Positions 1-11,020 of a stretch of DNA of 64,000 bases are shown here, piece after piece. The number at the start of each line of letters is the position of its first letter. The stretch's first letter is position 1. The DNA is taken from NCBI RefSeq assembly GCF_023091745.1, contig NC_068912.1:51635067-51699066 (forward strand), given 5' to 3'. This DNA is from Budorcas taxicolor (lineage: Eukaryota; Chordata; Mammalia; Artiodactyla; Bovidae). The position numbers and the translations under genes are program-made. Below the pieces are notes generated by a model that worked only from the letters and a program-made list of their open reading frames with translations, was not told the origin of the DNA and made no database searches.

Positions 1-1040
1 TGAAGTCCAAGGTGGGCTGTGCCATGAGGCCGACTTTTCCGTAGTCTCAGGACGCCTGTAGCTTGGATCTGGGGGCAGCCCCCGGAATGCACCCCTTCCC
101 TATATTTAAGTGCTCCATCTGTTTGCACATAATTGGAACGCTTTGAGGCAATTGTGAGTTAATAGGAAATGATGTATTACGTTTAAAATCAGAAGAATCA
201 AAAATAGTAAATGATGTAACAGGAGAATTAGAACCATATCAACAGTACAATCTTTTCTGCTTTTTTGTAAATGGCTTCCTTTTGACAAATATGCTTAGTA
301 AATTATTTTCACATAACAACTTCTATTGTCTATTATATACCTACTAAGGACCTATCAAATAGATGAATATGTGTTAATCACAACTTTTTAATTTAAATGG
401 CTTTACCAGTCAAGTTTGCTTATTGTGAGATGCTTTGGCAATTGGTAAGTCAAATTTATTTACTCTTCCTACAAATTGATTTCTGCAGAGACAGGACTGT
501 CTCTTTATACTGTGTTTAACTGATGGCGCCCCTGAGGCTTTATATCTGTTGCAAGCACTCTTCTATGGAAACATCCAATGAAAATTAGAAAACACCATTA
601 TCATAGGCCAGGATCAGCCATGGCACGTTTCGACTCATATACTTAATATTAGTCCAGATGAACTGGTCATCATTCCAAAGTGACATAAGTAACAACAACA
701 AGAAACCTTAAAATCACATTTGTCAGAAACAGGCTTTCGTTAAAATAAGTTAGGATTACTTTATTGTGTCACGACACATGGTCAGTAAAGTCTTGTTCCT
801 TCCTTAGTTGCTGCTCTTTGAAAATGATCAAGAGGGAAGCATAATCAAAGGTGGTTGAAACAGGCTCTCTGCTATAGTTTGTTGCATCTGCTGTATTAAA
901 TATTCCTGTTTGCTATTTGCTACTTTAAATTCCTTCAGAATTCAAAGTCAAATTGTAGGTTTCTGAAAGATGTTTCTAATTATTGGAATATACCAGGTTA
1001 CCCATAAAATAGGAAGAACAGTATGGATACCAAAGACTGT
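1..1040. other. Downstream flank, nothing recognised
   Basis: The first about 110 bases are GC-richer than what follows and have several CpG, then the sequence becomes AT-rich. No exon, RNA gene or named repeat could be supported. The next gene expected downstream of EPHX4 in mammals (BTBD8) is not recognisable here. Confidence 0.5.
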
Positions 1041-1044
1041 TAAA

Positions 1045-1260
1045 CAGAATGTGATCTAAGTGGAAAGATTATGGACTTTACACCCAAATGGATCTAGGTC
1101 AGATCCTGGTTCTGACTCTTATGCTGTAGGCAGTGATCAATCTCATTTTTACAACTCTAAAGTGGTGATACTCCCTACCTTGCAAGGTTAGGAGGTAGAA
1201 GTACCTCATATACCACAGTGTATATAGAAAACTGGGCTTTTATTGGTAAACACATGTTGC
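1045..1260 (+). repeat. MIR-like SINE
   Basis: GTCAGATCCTGGTTCTGACT and GTGGTGATACTCCCTACCTT. Confidence 0.65.
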
Positions 1261-1477
1261 TAGGATACGATAATAAGAATATTTAGAGACATTCCACTTA
1301 CTTCTGTCACTTCTCAGAACTATGCTTAGTGAGGGAAATAGAAACACAGTTGTAGACTCTAAAAAAGCCATGATTTGGCATTGTTACTGGTTGTCTCCCA
1401 TTCCAAATGAGAGCAACCCAACAGAATGAGTAGTAATCTCTTAAGTTGGCATCATCCTCTATTTTGTAATTCTTCCT

Positions 1478-1590
1478 ATTTTTTTTTTTTCACCACACCC
1501 TTGTGGGATCTTAGTTCCCCGACCAGGGATTGAACCTAGGCCCAGCAGTGAAAGGGTCAAGTCCTAACCACTGGGCCAGGGAATCCCTTT
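1478..1590 (-). mobile_element. CHR-type tRNA-Glu SINE, minus
   Basis: On the minus strand: GGGATTCCCTGGCCCAGTGG, then a B-box-like GGTTCAATCCC and GAACTAAGATCCCACAAGGG, ending in an A-tail (T-run 1480-1490). Confidence 0.88.
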
Positions 1591-1650
1591 CTCACTCTTA
1601 TTTGTAATGTTCATTACTCTTTTGAACCCTTGTTTAATTTAACTGCATTC

Positions 1651-1867
1651 CCAGGTGGTGCTAGTGGTAAAGAACCCACCTGCCAATGCAGGAAACATAA
1701 GAGACATAGGTTTGATCCCTGGGTCAAGGAGATCCCCTGAAGGAGGGCATGGTGGTCCACTCCAGTATTCTTGCCTGGAGAATCCCATGGACAGAGGAGC
1801 CTGGCGGCCCATAGTCCATAGGGTCGCAAAGAGTCAGACATGACTAAAGCAACTTAGCATGCACACA
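1651..1867 (+). mobile_element. Bov-tA SINE, plus
   Basis: A tRNA-Glu-like head (CCAGGTGGTGCTAGTGGTAA), then a Bov-A body (CCACTCCAGTATTCTTGCCT) and the end GACATGACTAAAGCAACTTA. TGCATTC occurs on both sides (1644-1650, 1868-1874). Confidence 0.92.
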
Positions 1868-1934
1868 TGCATTCTGTGTATACTTCTTAAGGGAAAGATC
1901 AATGTTATGATATTACTTTTCTTTCATATTTCCC

Positions 1935-2100
1935 CCACAGTGCCTAACAGTGTATCAGATAATTTATTTATTCATTTAGCAAATATTTGAGTTCACACAA
2001 AGAATCAGGCTCTTATTCTAGATGCTGGATATTGTGTCAGTTAATGAAACAAAAGTCTCTGCCCTGTGGAGCTGAGATTCTAGTGCACATAGGAAGTATA
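1935..2100 (+). repeat. L2/MIR-like fragment
   Basis: ATTCATTTAGCAAATATTTG and CCTGTGGAGCTGAGATTCTA. Confidence 0.6.
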
Positions 2101-2806
2101 GTATTCATTTCTTCTTGTTTTAAATGGGGCAAAAGGACATTTTCATCCTTTTTCTAAATCTCTCACCCATTTAGCTAGAGAATTAAGGCAAACAATTTAA
2201 TGGACTTGCTTCCCTATAATGTTTAATAACTATGTATGTAAATGTAAGAATCTTCATATCCTCTCTTGTTACACTTCCCAGTGTAAGTAGTATTTATGGC
2301 CTATTTTAAGATGCACATCCACCTTGTCATATTTGCTTTCAAACTAATAAATATACTATAAATCCAAGATATTTGATAATAGAATTTTTTAATGGTTAAA
2401 AAATAGTAAAAAGAACTTTTGAACAATAAAATAAAAATTTATACCACTGCACATTTGCATTTTAATATGGCACAGCTAATCTTTAATATACATTTGTAAA
2501 AGGCACCATATATTAACAAGGTAAAGAATGCAAAAAAAACCCAAAATTGAGCCACATTCTCCAACTTCCTTTTTGTCCAAGTGTATACATTTTAAGGCAA
2601 ATGCTTTTCTGTGCAAAATACAACAAAAGAAAATCAACATGTTACAAGTTCACACATTCTCAGATTTTTTTCAATATCATTTGTCAGGATACTTATTTAT
2701 AATAAAGCATATTAAAACAATTTTTTGCTAATGAAGCTTAAAGAAGTTGATGAACAATTTTTAAAAATTATTTGGAGATTCCATTATAGATTCCTCATAG
2801 AAAAAG

Positions 2807-3038
2807 TCAATCTTTTCTTCGTGTTTCTTCTTTTAGAAATGTCCATATCAATTTGTTCACTATGTCAGGTTGTTCTTGCTGGAGCCAATGACTGGTTTCT
2901 GATAAAATAGTTAGCCTGAAATAGTTTTTAACATAAATCTTTGTGACTTCAGCCATCTCAACCTCCATAAATGCGTCTTTCTCTCCCCACAGCAGCAGTG
3001 TTGGAGTGATCACCATGTGATGTTTGAGAGGCAGGCAG
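2807..3038 (-). CDS. EPHX4: EPHX4 coding exon 7 (acid, histidine, stop)
   Basis: Residues 286-362 plus stop (232 nt). It starts SCLPLKHHMVITPTLLLWGE, carries WGEKDAF with acid D307 and SETSHWLQQ with H336, and ends LKEETRRKD and stop. The acceptor is TTTATAG|CTGCC; sequence above it in the same frame is intronic. H336 is the general base that would activate the hydrolytic water. A 3' UTR follows toward lower coordinates. Several AATAAA- or ATTAAA-like hexamers occur on the minus strand between about 2.5 and 1.9 kb, and I cannot choose between them. Confidence 0.97.
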
Positions 3039-3317
3039 CTATAAAAACAAAAGACGTGGGCTTGAGACTCATTGTAAGAGTTAAAATAACATTTTCCCAA
3101 AATGTTTCTTTAGGCCACACATTTTTAAGGAGGGCAGTATCACCACCAAAGGGGTGAAAATTAGTTCTTGGGAGAGTGAAAAAATTTATACTTTTTAGAT
3201 ATAAACCATGAATATACACATAGTACATAAATAGATATTAAAATTTTATGGGGTGGGGGCAATTATGAAAAAATGTCTAAAAAGGCTCTGAAGGGAGGTG
3301 ATGACAAAAAATGGTTG

Positions 3318-3495
3318 AGGGAACTTCCCTGGTGGTCCAATGATTAGTAGTCTACCTTCCAAAGCAAGGATCCTGTTCGGGGAACTAGGATCCCATATGC
3401 CACAGGGCAAAGAAGCCTATATGCTGCTACTACTGAGCCTGCGCCACGAGAGTGAAGCCTGTGTGCGTCAAAGAAAGATAATAAACAAATACACG
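3318..3495 (+). mobile_element. CHR-type SINE, plus
   Basis: Starts GGAACTTCCCTGGTGGTCCA, includes GGGGAACTAGGATCCCATAT, and ends in an AT-rich tail near AGATAATAAACAAAT. In EPHX4 intron 6. Confidence 0.85.
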
Positions 3496-3499
3496 ACTG

Positions 3500-5535
3500 A
3501 GAAACACTGCATCAGGCAATTAATCTGTATCATAAAAAATTTAAAGGTCTATTTAGCAAAGGGCCCAATAAAAGTTTTAATTGGATGAGAATGGCAAAAT
3601 TGATAATGAAGGCTATAAATTAAATATGAAATTCATCACTTGAAGAATAATTTATTTTAAAAGGAAACCAGAATTTCTGAATGGTGTGATAAAAGGGAGC
3701 TTTTAAACAGTGTTAGTTTAAATATATTTTAATCATTTGTTGGATAATCTAATGCATTTTATGTGAAAATTAGAACTGAAAAGACAGAACATATATATGG
3801 AATGAGCTTTAATATTACATGATGCTATATTTATTTTTCAAGGAGATTCTTTTTAAAATATATTTATATATTTTCTTAAATACAGAAAAATATAAAGAAA
3901 ATCATGCATAACTGCATCATTTCAAAGATGGTCATTTTCTATGCATATAGTTGAAACCATAAGTACAGCAAATATACAGTTTATACACAATATACATATA
4001 TAAATTCTATATTAAATTATAACTTTTTATTTCACAAGGTTTTTCAAAAATAATTATAAAACGTTACTTTATGGCATAATAACCGATAAATGATTTGACT
4101 CTTCCTGTATAATTGAATATTTAGAAGATAGCATCAGTTAAAAGAAGAGGAGGATGTTTTATGTGAAGCTACATGCTACAGTGAGCATTTTGTGTCCAAA
4201 TCTTTATTGGCATTTCAGTTAACTTCTTTAGGCCAGAGCCCTAGAAGTGGAATTCCATATTTCTAAAGCTTTTGACACCTTCTGCTAAGCTGTTTTTCAG
4301 AAAGGTGGGATGGTCTTAATTTCACCGCTGTTAACTTAGAATGAGAATGAGCATTTAACTAGACACTCTCCAGCACTGGATTATATTTTCACTAGTTATA
4401 GAAAAGCCCTCACGTGTGTCTACTTGGGGTTGATAGGATGCTATCAACCTAGGAATGACAGGATGCAGGATGATATCCTGCACACTCCTTTCTGTCCACT
4501 TTGGAATAACTTGGAAGTTATGTTCGTTCCCTTCAGAGGACAGGTTCTGTTGATCTACTGAGTCCCCTGATGCAATGTTAGGTTTTACACATTTTAGGCA
4601 CAAAGTCCTTGTTCCTTCTCCATACAAGAAAAATCTTTGCTACAGGGCAGCCTTTGTCACTTTTAAACTTTTTGTGTTATTACAAGTGCTCTAACTGTGA
4701 ACTTTTAAATAAAATACTATTGAGAGATAAAAAAAAAATGTGCAGGATATCATATATGTCCACCAAAGACAACTTTTGACTCCATGCAAGTGGCCATCAT
4801 TTGGTTGTAATGCTCCTAAAAATTAAATTCTTTGTGACTAGGTAAATGGACTGAAGAACCTGGAGGGCTACAGTCCCTGGGGAGTTAGACAGGGCTTAGG
4901 AATAAAAACTAGGTCAAATTTGGTTCTTACCATCCCCATGAGACGGTTATTAGTGTTAGGATACTTCTCATTCATTTCTTTAGTTTCGTTTAGGAGAGAT
5001 TTTCCTTAAACCCTCCTTGATCTTTGCCCCATCCCTGGCTCCTGAGTGATAGTTGTTGATTCAGGGTTCTGGACTAAAGAGAGTATATAAAATAATATGT
5101 CCTGAGGTGAGATTTACTCTCTTTTTCCTTTCCTCTCTTATCAGATTCGAGGGAGCTGATGGACTGAGGGGCTGAGGAGATGTGAGTTTACCCTTTAAAT
5201 TTTCCCACAGGTGAACTGCTCTAAAGTCTAGACTGGCAACAGTTATCAAGACCATTTCAGCTCTCATTTAATATGAGGGCCACAGTCTTCCATCTATCCT
5301 TTATGGGTCATGAAGTTCATATTTTGGTTTTCATCTGCTAACTCCTATGTGATTTCTCAACTGGTTCAGAAACTGGGCAGGAAAAAGGGATGCTATTTGT
5401 CAGGTCCCCCCAAATACAGCATATGTATTTCTATAAACAGTCCATAGAGGCGGCGTGTTTAAAACTTTATTAAATAGTGTCAGATTGCAGATATCCTTTC
5501 ACAAATTGCTTCCGTGCCTTAAGATTATATTTTTA
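3500..5535. other. EPHX4 intron 6, unassigned AT-rich sequence
   Basis: No coding exon, RNA gene or well-supported repeat seen. AT-rich tracts around 3840-4080. Confidence 0.5.
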
Positions 5536-5539
5536 AGAT

Positions 5540-5925
5540 TCGTCTATTGATGATACATGTAGTTCCACTTCATTTACTTTCACTGTTGTGTACAATTCTA
5601 TTGTATGACTACATGTACAATGGATCACAATTGATTCATTCTCTGGTTGGACATTTTAAAACTTCCAATTATTTTGATAATTTAAATAATACTGAGTTCA
5701 TTCTTGTAACCATCCACTTGTGCCCATGTGGGAGAGGTTTCTTTCAGTATATTCCCCAAACAGACTTGCCACCTCAGAGAATATGCACGTCATCAATATT
5801 ACAAGTTGTTTTCCAAACTGACCATATGCTCCACTCTCAGCATATGAGAATTTGCTTTGTACCATATCATTGCCAACACTTGTTCTCAAAAGTTTAATTT
5901 TTTTTCCAATCAAATGAGTGTAAAA
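5540..5925 (-). mobile_element. Ancient L1 3' ORF2 piece, minus
   Basis: The plus strand reads as reversed L1: TTCTATTGTATGACTACATG, a wording like ATTCATTCTCTGGTTGGACA, then CATATCATTGCCAACACTTG. Probably the 3' part of the same L1 continuing at 6.78 kb. Confidence 0.75.
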
Positions 5926-5944
5926 TACTTTGTTTACCTGTTAT

Positions 5945-6330
5945 GGTAGAGACTGCTTCCCAAACTTCTTCCCTTCTACCACACTGATAGAAAATCTAAT
6001 TATTAGCTGGCCAAAGGACCATCCAGAATGAAGACTGACTATGTTTCTCAGGGTCCTTGCAGCAAGCTGAAGGTATGTGGTTTATGAGAAATGATTTGGG
6101 CATCATCTAAGTTGTGTCCAATATACCTGCCCCTTCCCTTTCTCACTTTCCACTCAGTGAAATGCAGATGTGTTGTTAAACCATCTTGAACCACACAGAT
6201 AAGGACAATATATGAAGGATGGCAGAATAACAAAATAGACCAAGATCTCTGACCAAAGAGTGACCTAACAGCTTTGATGACTGCACACAATATAGCCACC
6301 ATATTAGCCTTAGACTATTAACGTTTTTAA
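5945..6330 (+). repeat. Possible MaLR/MLT1-like LTR fragment
   Basis: The arrangement of CCTTCCCTTTCTCACTTTCC, GATGTGTTGTTAAACCATCT and GGATGGCAGAATAACAAAAT recalls MLT1 LTRs, but the match is loose. No coding content. Confidence 0.4.
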
Positions 6331-6429
6331 TGCCACTGTTACTTTAGGTCTCTATCGCAAGCAGTAAAACCTATGTCCCACTACTAAGGTGGAGCATCTT
6401 TCATGTTACTGACAGAGCCCTTTAAAAAA

Positions 6430-6765
6430 TATATATATTTGGCTGTGCTGGGTCTTTGTTGGTACCCAGGCTTCTCTAGTTGCAGTGAGCAGGGGCTACT
6501 CTTCTTTGCAGTGTTAGGACATCTCATTGTGGTGACATCTCTTGTTGTGGAAGAGCACGGCTCTAGGGCACATGGGCTTCAGTAGTGGCAGCAGTGGGCT
6601 CAGTAGCTGTGGTTCCCGGGCTCTAGAGCACAGGCCCAACAGCTGTGGTACATGGGCTTAGCTGCTTCAAGGCATGTGGGATCTTCCGGGACCAGGGATT
6701 GAACCTATGTCTCCTGCATTGGCAGGCAGATTCTTTACCACTGAGCCACCAGGGAAGCCCCTAGA
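6430..6765 (-). mobile_element. CHR-type SINE, minus
   Basis: On the minus strand: GGGGCTTCCCTGGTGGCTCA, GTTCAATCCCTGGTCC, the long CHR body, and a TATA-rich tail near 6425. Confidence 0.88.
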
Positions 6766-6894
6766 TCCCTTTTCTGCAAATTGCCATTTCAAATCCTTTA
6801 CTTATTTTTGATTGGGTTGTCTTTTCCTTATTGATTTGGAGACATTCTTTATAAACTCTAGATAATATTAATTCATGAATACTGGAAGAAGCCT

Positions 6895-6990
6895 GTCTCT
6901 TCTCTAGGGGATCTTCTAGATCCAGGAATCAAACAGGGGTCTCCTGTATTGCAGGTGGATTCTTTACCAGCTGAGTTACCAGGGAAGCCT
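6895..6990 (-). mobile_element. Bov-tA SINE head fragment, minus
   Basis: Minus strand GGCTTCCCTGGTAACTCAGC through GATCCCCTAGAGAAG, about 95 bp, without the Bov-A body. Inserted in L1 sequence. Confidence 0.8.
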
Positions 6991-7576
6991 CCTGACAGGG
7001 TTAGTTACCTACCTATTCTTTTCTTTAAAATTGAATTCTTTAAAATTCTTTAAAATTGTCTCAGCCTTGTGCTCCTCCATGCAAATTTTAAAATCAGCTT
7101 GTTACGTTTCATGAAAAACTTTCTGACAGTTTTGACCGAAATTTTATTAAGTTTATAGATTAATTTGGGAAAAATCAACAATGTTATGATATTGAAGTTT
7201 TCCACTTGTAAAGATGATAGACAAGGGTTATTTTCAGTAGTTTACATCAGCAAGTCTGTATCAATGTTAAAACATTAAAATACTTCTCTATGGGTTAGTA
7301 AATAGACAAGGCCCCTAGTTCATATTCTTTATTGCTTCCAATACATTTTGATAATCCATAAAGGTCATCTTTTGTTAGAGTCATTCCTTTATACCTAATA
7401 TTTTTGTTGCTATCGTAGGTATATCTATTTTTAAAATGTTTTATAACTATTGTTGGTTTATAAGATTGTAATTTTCATATAGTAATCTTATGTATGCCAA
7501 CTTTGCTGAACTGTTTTTGTTCTAATAATTTTTTCAGTAGATTTTCCCTTTCTCTAAATATATAATATACATTGCA

Positions 7577-7779
7577 TGCTTGCCTGCTCAGTTGCTCGGT
7601 CACGTCCGACGCTTGGCAACCCCATGGACTGTAGCTCGCCAGGCTCCTCTGTGTATGGGATTTCCCAGGCAAGAATACTGAAGTGGGTTGCCATTTCCTA
7701 CTCGAGGGGATCTTCCCTACCGAGTCTCCTGCACTGGCCAGCGGATTCTGTACCACTAGCGCCATCCTGGGAAGCCCAT
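7577..7779 (-). mobile_element. Bov-tA SINE, minus
   Basis: Reversed Bov-tA: CAGTTGCTCGGTCACGTCCG through GCGCCATCCTGGGAAGCCC. Confidence 0.9.
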
Positions 7780-7787
7780 ATAACTAC

Positions 7788-7790
<3 letters not shown>

Positions 7791-7823
<33 letters not shown>

Positions 7824-8037
7824 AAGTCGCTTCAGTCGTGTCTAACTCCTTGCAACCCCATAGACTGTAGCCTGCTAGGCTCCTCTGTCCATGGGATTCT
7901 CCAGGCAAGAAAACTGGAGTGGGTTATCATTCCCTTCTCTAGGGGATCTTCCTGACTCATGGATTGAACCAGCATCTCTTATGTCTCCTGCATTGGCAGG
8001 TGGGTTCTTTACCACCAGTGCCCCTGGGAAAGCCCAC
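7791..8037 (-). mobile_element. Bov-tA SINE, minus, with (TG)n tail
   Basis: A (TG)15-like microsatellite (7791-7820) runs into a reversed Bov-tA (GCTAAGTCGCTTCAGTCGTG through GCCCCTGGGAAAGCCC). ATAACTACATT flanks the unit at 7780-7790 and 8038-8048, so the TG array is the SINE's own simple tail. Confidence 0.92.
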
Positions 8038-8277
8038 ATAACTACATTATCTATACATAAACTTCAGTTTTGTTTTGTTTTTTAATGTGCTAGCTAAGAC
8101 TTTCAATACAGTGGTGAAGAGAAGAGAAGCAGTTATAGCAGACAAGTTTAGTCTTTATTTTTTAAGGGAATGTTTTCAGTGTTTCATCACAAGGTATGAT
8201 GTTTACTATAGGTTTCTGGTAGACAGAAGTACCTTCTGGATTGTTGTCATAATGTAACCATAATATGATTAACAGAA

Positions 8278-8423
8278 TTCCTCTGTCCATGGAATTCTGC
8301 AGGCAAGAATACTGGAGTGGATTGCCATTCCCTTCTCCAGGATATCTTCCTGACCCAGGGATCAAACCCTGGTCTCCTGCATTGAAGGCAGATTCTTCTA
8401 CCATCTGAGCCACCAGGGAAGCC
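8278..8423 (-). mobile_element. Truncated Bov-tA SINE, minus, 17-bp TSD
   Basis: Reversed SINE (CTCTGTCCATGGAATTCTGC through GAGCCACCAGGGAAGCC) between two perfect copies of TAATATGATTAACAGAA (8261-8277, 8424-8440). Confidence 0.95.
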
Positions 8424-9163
8424 TAATATGATTAACAGAAAGACACTAATAGACATAGAGAATATCAAGTTTAATGGCAAATGAGAAGAAAACTTACAAA
8501 GATGCTTTTATAAAGCAGGAAATAATGTATTATTCTCTTAGACAGAACTAGGACTTCTCAGGTCCCCCAGTTTCCCATGAAAATACAGTTGTGAACAGTA
8601 CCACAAAGTATTTTGCCCTTTTAGTGGAGGTTTTTGATCCTCTTGGCTGATTCCCGGAATATATTTTTATATGCCTGCCAGTGCCCCAGGTACAAATAAC
8701 CAGTACAAACCCCTGAGTTTTTTTCTTGGACAACTGAATAAAGCAAATGTCTTTTCCCCAGAAATATCCCTTCAGGCAATTCAGGTTTATCTGAGGTCCT
8801 CCTCCTATCCTCTGTTTCTAGTCTACATAGTAGCTAGAAGATGTGTTGGATTTTAGTAAATGCTTTTTCTTAATTTACCTAGATGATCTTATTTTTCCCT
8901 TTAATCTGTTAATGTGGTAAGTTAATGGGTTTTAATGCTGTTAGGTGTAATTGTTAATGCATGCTAGATTCTGTTTGATAGTATCTTATTTTGAATTTAT
9001 GGATCTATATTTACAACATAACTTGATCTAATTTCCTGTGTTATACAGTCCTTGTCTTGTTTTGTTACGGAAGTTATACCAACCTGAGAAAATGAGCTGA
9101 AGTATATACCTTCTTTGTATAATGCCTGAAAGAGCCGAGTCTGTTTAAGAGTGGGATTTTCTG

Positions 9164-9530
9164 GGGCTTCCCTGGTGGCTCATTGGTAAAGAATCTGTCT
9201 GCCAAAGCAGGAGACATGGGTGTGATCTCTGATCCAGGAAGATCCCACATGCCGTGGAGTAGCTAGGCGCATGCACCACAACTTCTGAGCTTATACTCCA
9301 GAGCGCATAAGCCACGACTCCTGAAGCGCACCTGCTATGAGGCCCATGAGTTGCAACTACTGAAGCCCTTGTACTCTAGAGCCCGTGCATGCTCCGTGAC
9401 AAGAGAAGTGACCACAACGAGAAGTCCACGCACTGCAACAAGGAGAAGCCCCTGCTCACTGCAACCACAGAAAGACATCACTGCAATGAAGACCCAGTGT
9501 AATCAAAAATGCATAAATAATTTTTTTAAA
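9164..9530 (+). mobile_element. CHR-type SINE, plus, with TSD
   Basis: GGGCTTCCCTGGTGGCTCAT head, long body with CTAGAGCCCGTGCATGCTCC and an A-rich tail. AGTGGGATTTTCTG occurs at 9150-9163 and 9531-9544. Confidence 0.92.
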
Positions 9531-9859
9531 AGTGGGATTTTCTGAGGTAGAATTTATGTGTAAAACCACTTAGGCCTCTTTGTATGGGTGTGTATTTATA
9601 TGTAGTTTGTACATATGCTTAAATTAATAACCCAATTTCTTTAATGTGTATATCTATTCAGGTTTTCTAGTTCTTCATGAGTCAGTTTTGTGTGTTAAGC
9701 TTTTCCTCAAAACTCCCCATGTTGACAAGATTCTCAAATTTATTAACATAAATTTTATATTTTAATATCTGTTATGTTTATATTTATGTCTATTTTCTCC
9801 TTCCTGATATAGTTTGTTCATGCCTTTTTTACACCAATCTTGCCAAAGTTTTTCTATAT

Positions 9860-10072
9860 TAGTGAAGTGAAGTCGCTCAGTTGTGTCCGCCTCTTTGTAA
9901 CCCCGTGGACTGTAGCCCACCAGGCTCCTCCGTCCATGAGATTTTCCAGGCAAGGACACTGGAGTGGGTTGCTATTACCTTCTCCAGGAGATCTTCCTGG
10001 CCCAAGGATTGAACCCAGGTCTCCCACACTGTAGGCAGACGCTTTACCATCTAAGCCACCAGGGAAGTCCAG
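9860..10072 (-). mobile_element. Bov-tA SINE, minus
   Basis: GTGAAGTGAAGTCGCTCAGT through CTAAGCCACCAGGGAAGTCC. Confidence 0.92.
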
Positions 10073-11020
10073 GGAAGGATAATATATTAATTATATTAAT
10101 AGTGTTCAAAAAATCTGCTTTTGTTGATTCTCTCTATTGTGTCTTTGTTATTTATTGTGTTAATTTCTGCTTTTTACCTAATTTTATTTTCCTTCTAATT
10201 TATTTTTGTTTACATGTTCTTCTTTTCCAAATATCTTGGGTTGAAGTCTTAGCTCCCTAGTTTGAATCTTCTGTCCTTAATATAAGCATGAAAAACCATA
10301 AATGTATTTCTAAATATTGTTTTAACTGTATTCTACAGGCTGTAATACTTTTTTCTGTGTTTACTAGTTTCTGATATAATTTTTTTTGATCCACAAGTAA
10401 TATAGAAGTTTGAAATTTTTCTGACTGTATTGAGTTTTCTAAAAGTTTGTTGCTGTCAATTTCCCACCTCACTGTGTTCAGAGAACACAATCTATATGAT
10501 ACTGATCCTTTGGTTAAGGCTTGCTTTATGGTCCAGTATGTAAAAATCAACCCTTATAAATATGATATGTGCTTAAAAATACTGTGTATTTTCTCATTGT
10601 TGGGTGCAGGATTCTAGAGTTGATCATCACATTAAAGATGTTAATTGGATTGTTTAAATCTATATCCTTATTAATTTTCTGCTTGATTGATCAGCTTCTG
10701 AGAGAGGTGGATGAAAATCTCCAATAGTAACTGTGGATTTGCCATTTTTTTTCTTGTAAGTCTGTCAGATTTTGCTTTGTTATGTGATGCTTTGTTATAA
10801 GTTAGACTTTCAAAGATGTTTTTGCAGGCTATTCCTATAACTAGTCCAATTCCAAGTTCATTATGATTCCTTGGGTCCAAATTTTGGAGAGTCGTTGAAT
10901 GGAAGTATGGTCCTGGGGAGACCTTAGGGTGATTTTCATATCTGAGTATAATGTACTATACTTTATTTGTAGTCATTATATTTGTATAACCTTGTTTTTA
11001 ATGATGTACTTGACCTTGAT

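Larger units (their letters stand above)
6780..11015 (-). mobile_element. Ancient L1 (ORF2 region), minus, broken by SINEs
   Basis: Between the younger insertions the plus strand is reversed L1 ORF2: 6780-6890 (GATTGGGTTGTCTTTTCCTT), 6995-7570, 8045-8260, 8445-9150, 9545-9855 and 10075-11015. The order is colinear with an L1 read 3' to 5'. It lies in EPHX4 intron 6, in the same orientation as the gene. No frame of useful length survives. Confidence 0.8.

Noticed and set aside
1614..1843. Paired frames on both strands over SINEs (here and at about 7.6, 8.2, 13.1, 13.7, 33.1 and 55.1 kb)
   Set aside because: The same peptides (for example HGLWAARLLCPWDSPGKN-like) recur at every Bov-tA copy; they are SINE translations.
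9164..9240. tRNA-like B boxes in many places as tRNA genes
   Set aside because: They are heads of tRNA-Glu-derived SINEs (CHR, Bov-tA) without cloverleaf structure; only 30144-30214 looks like a whole tRNA.
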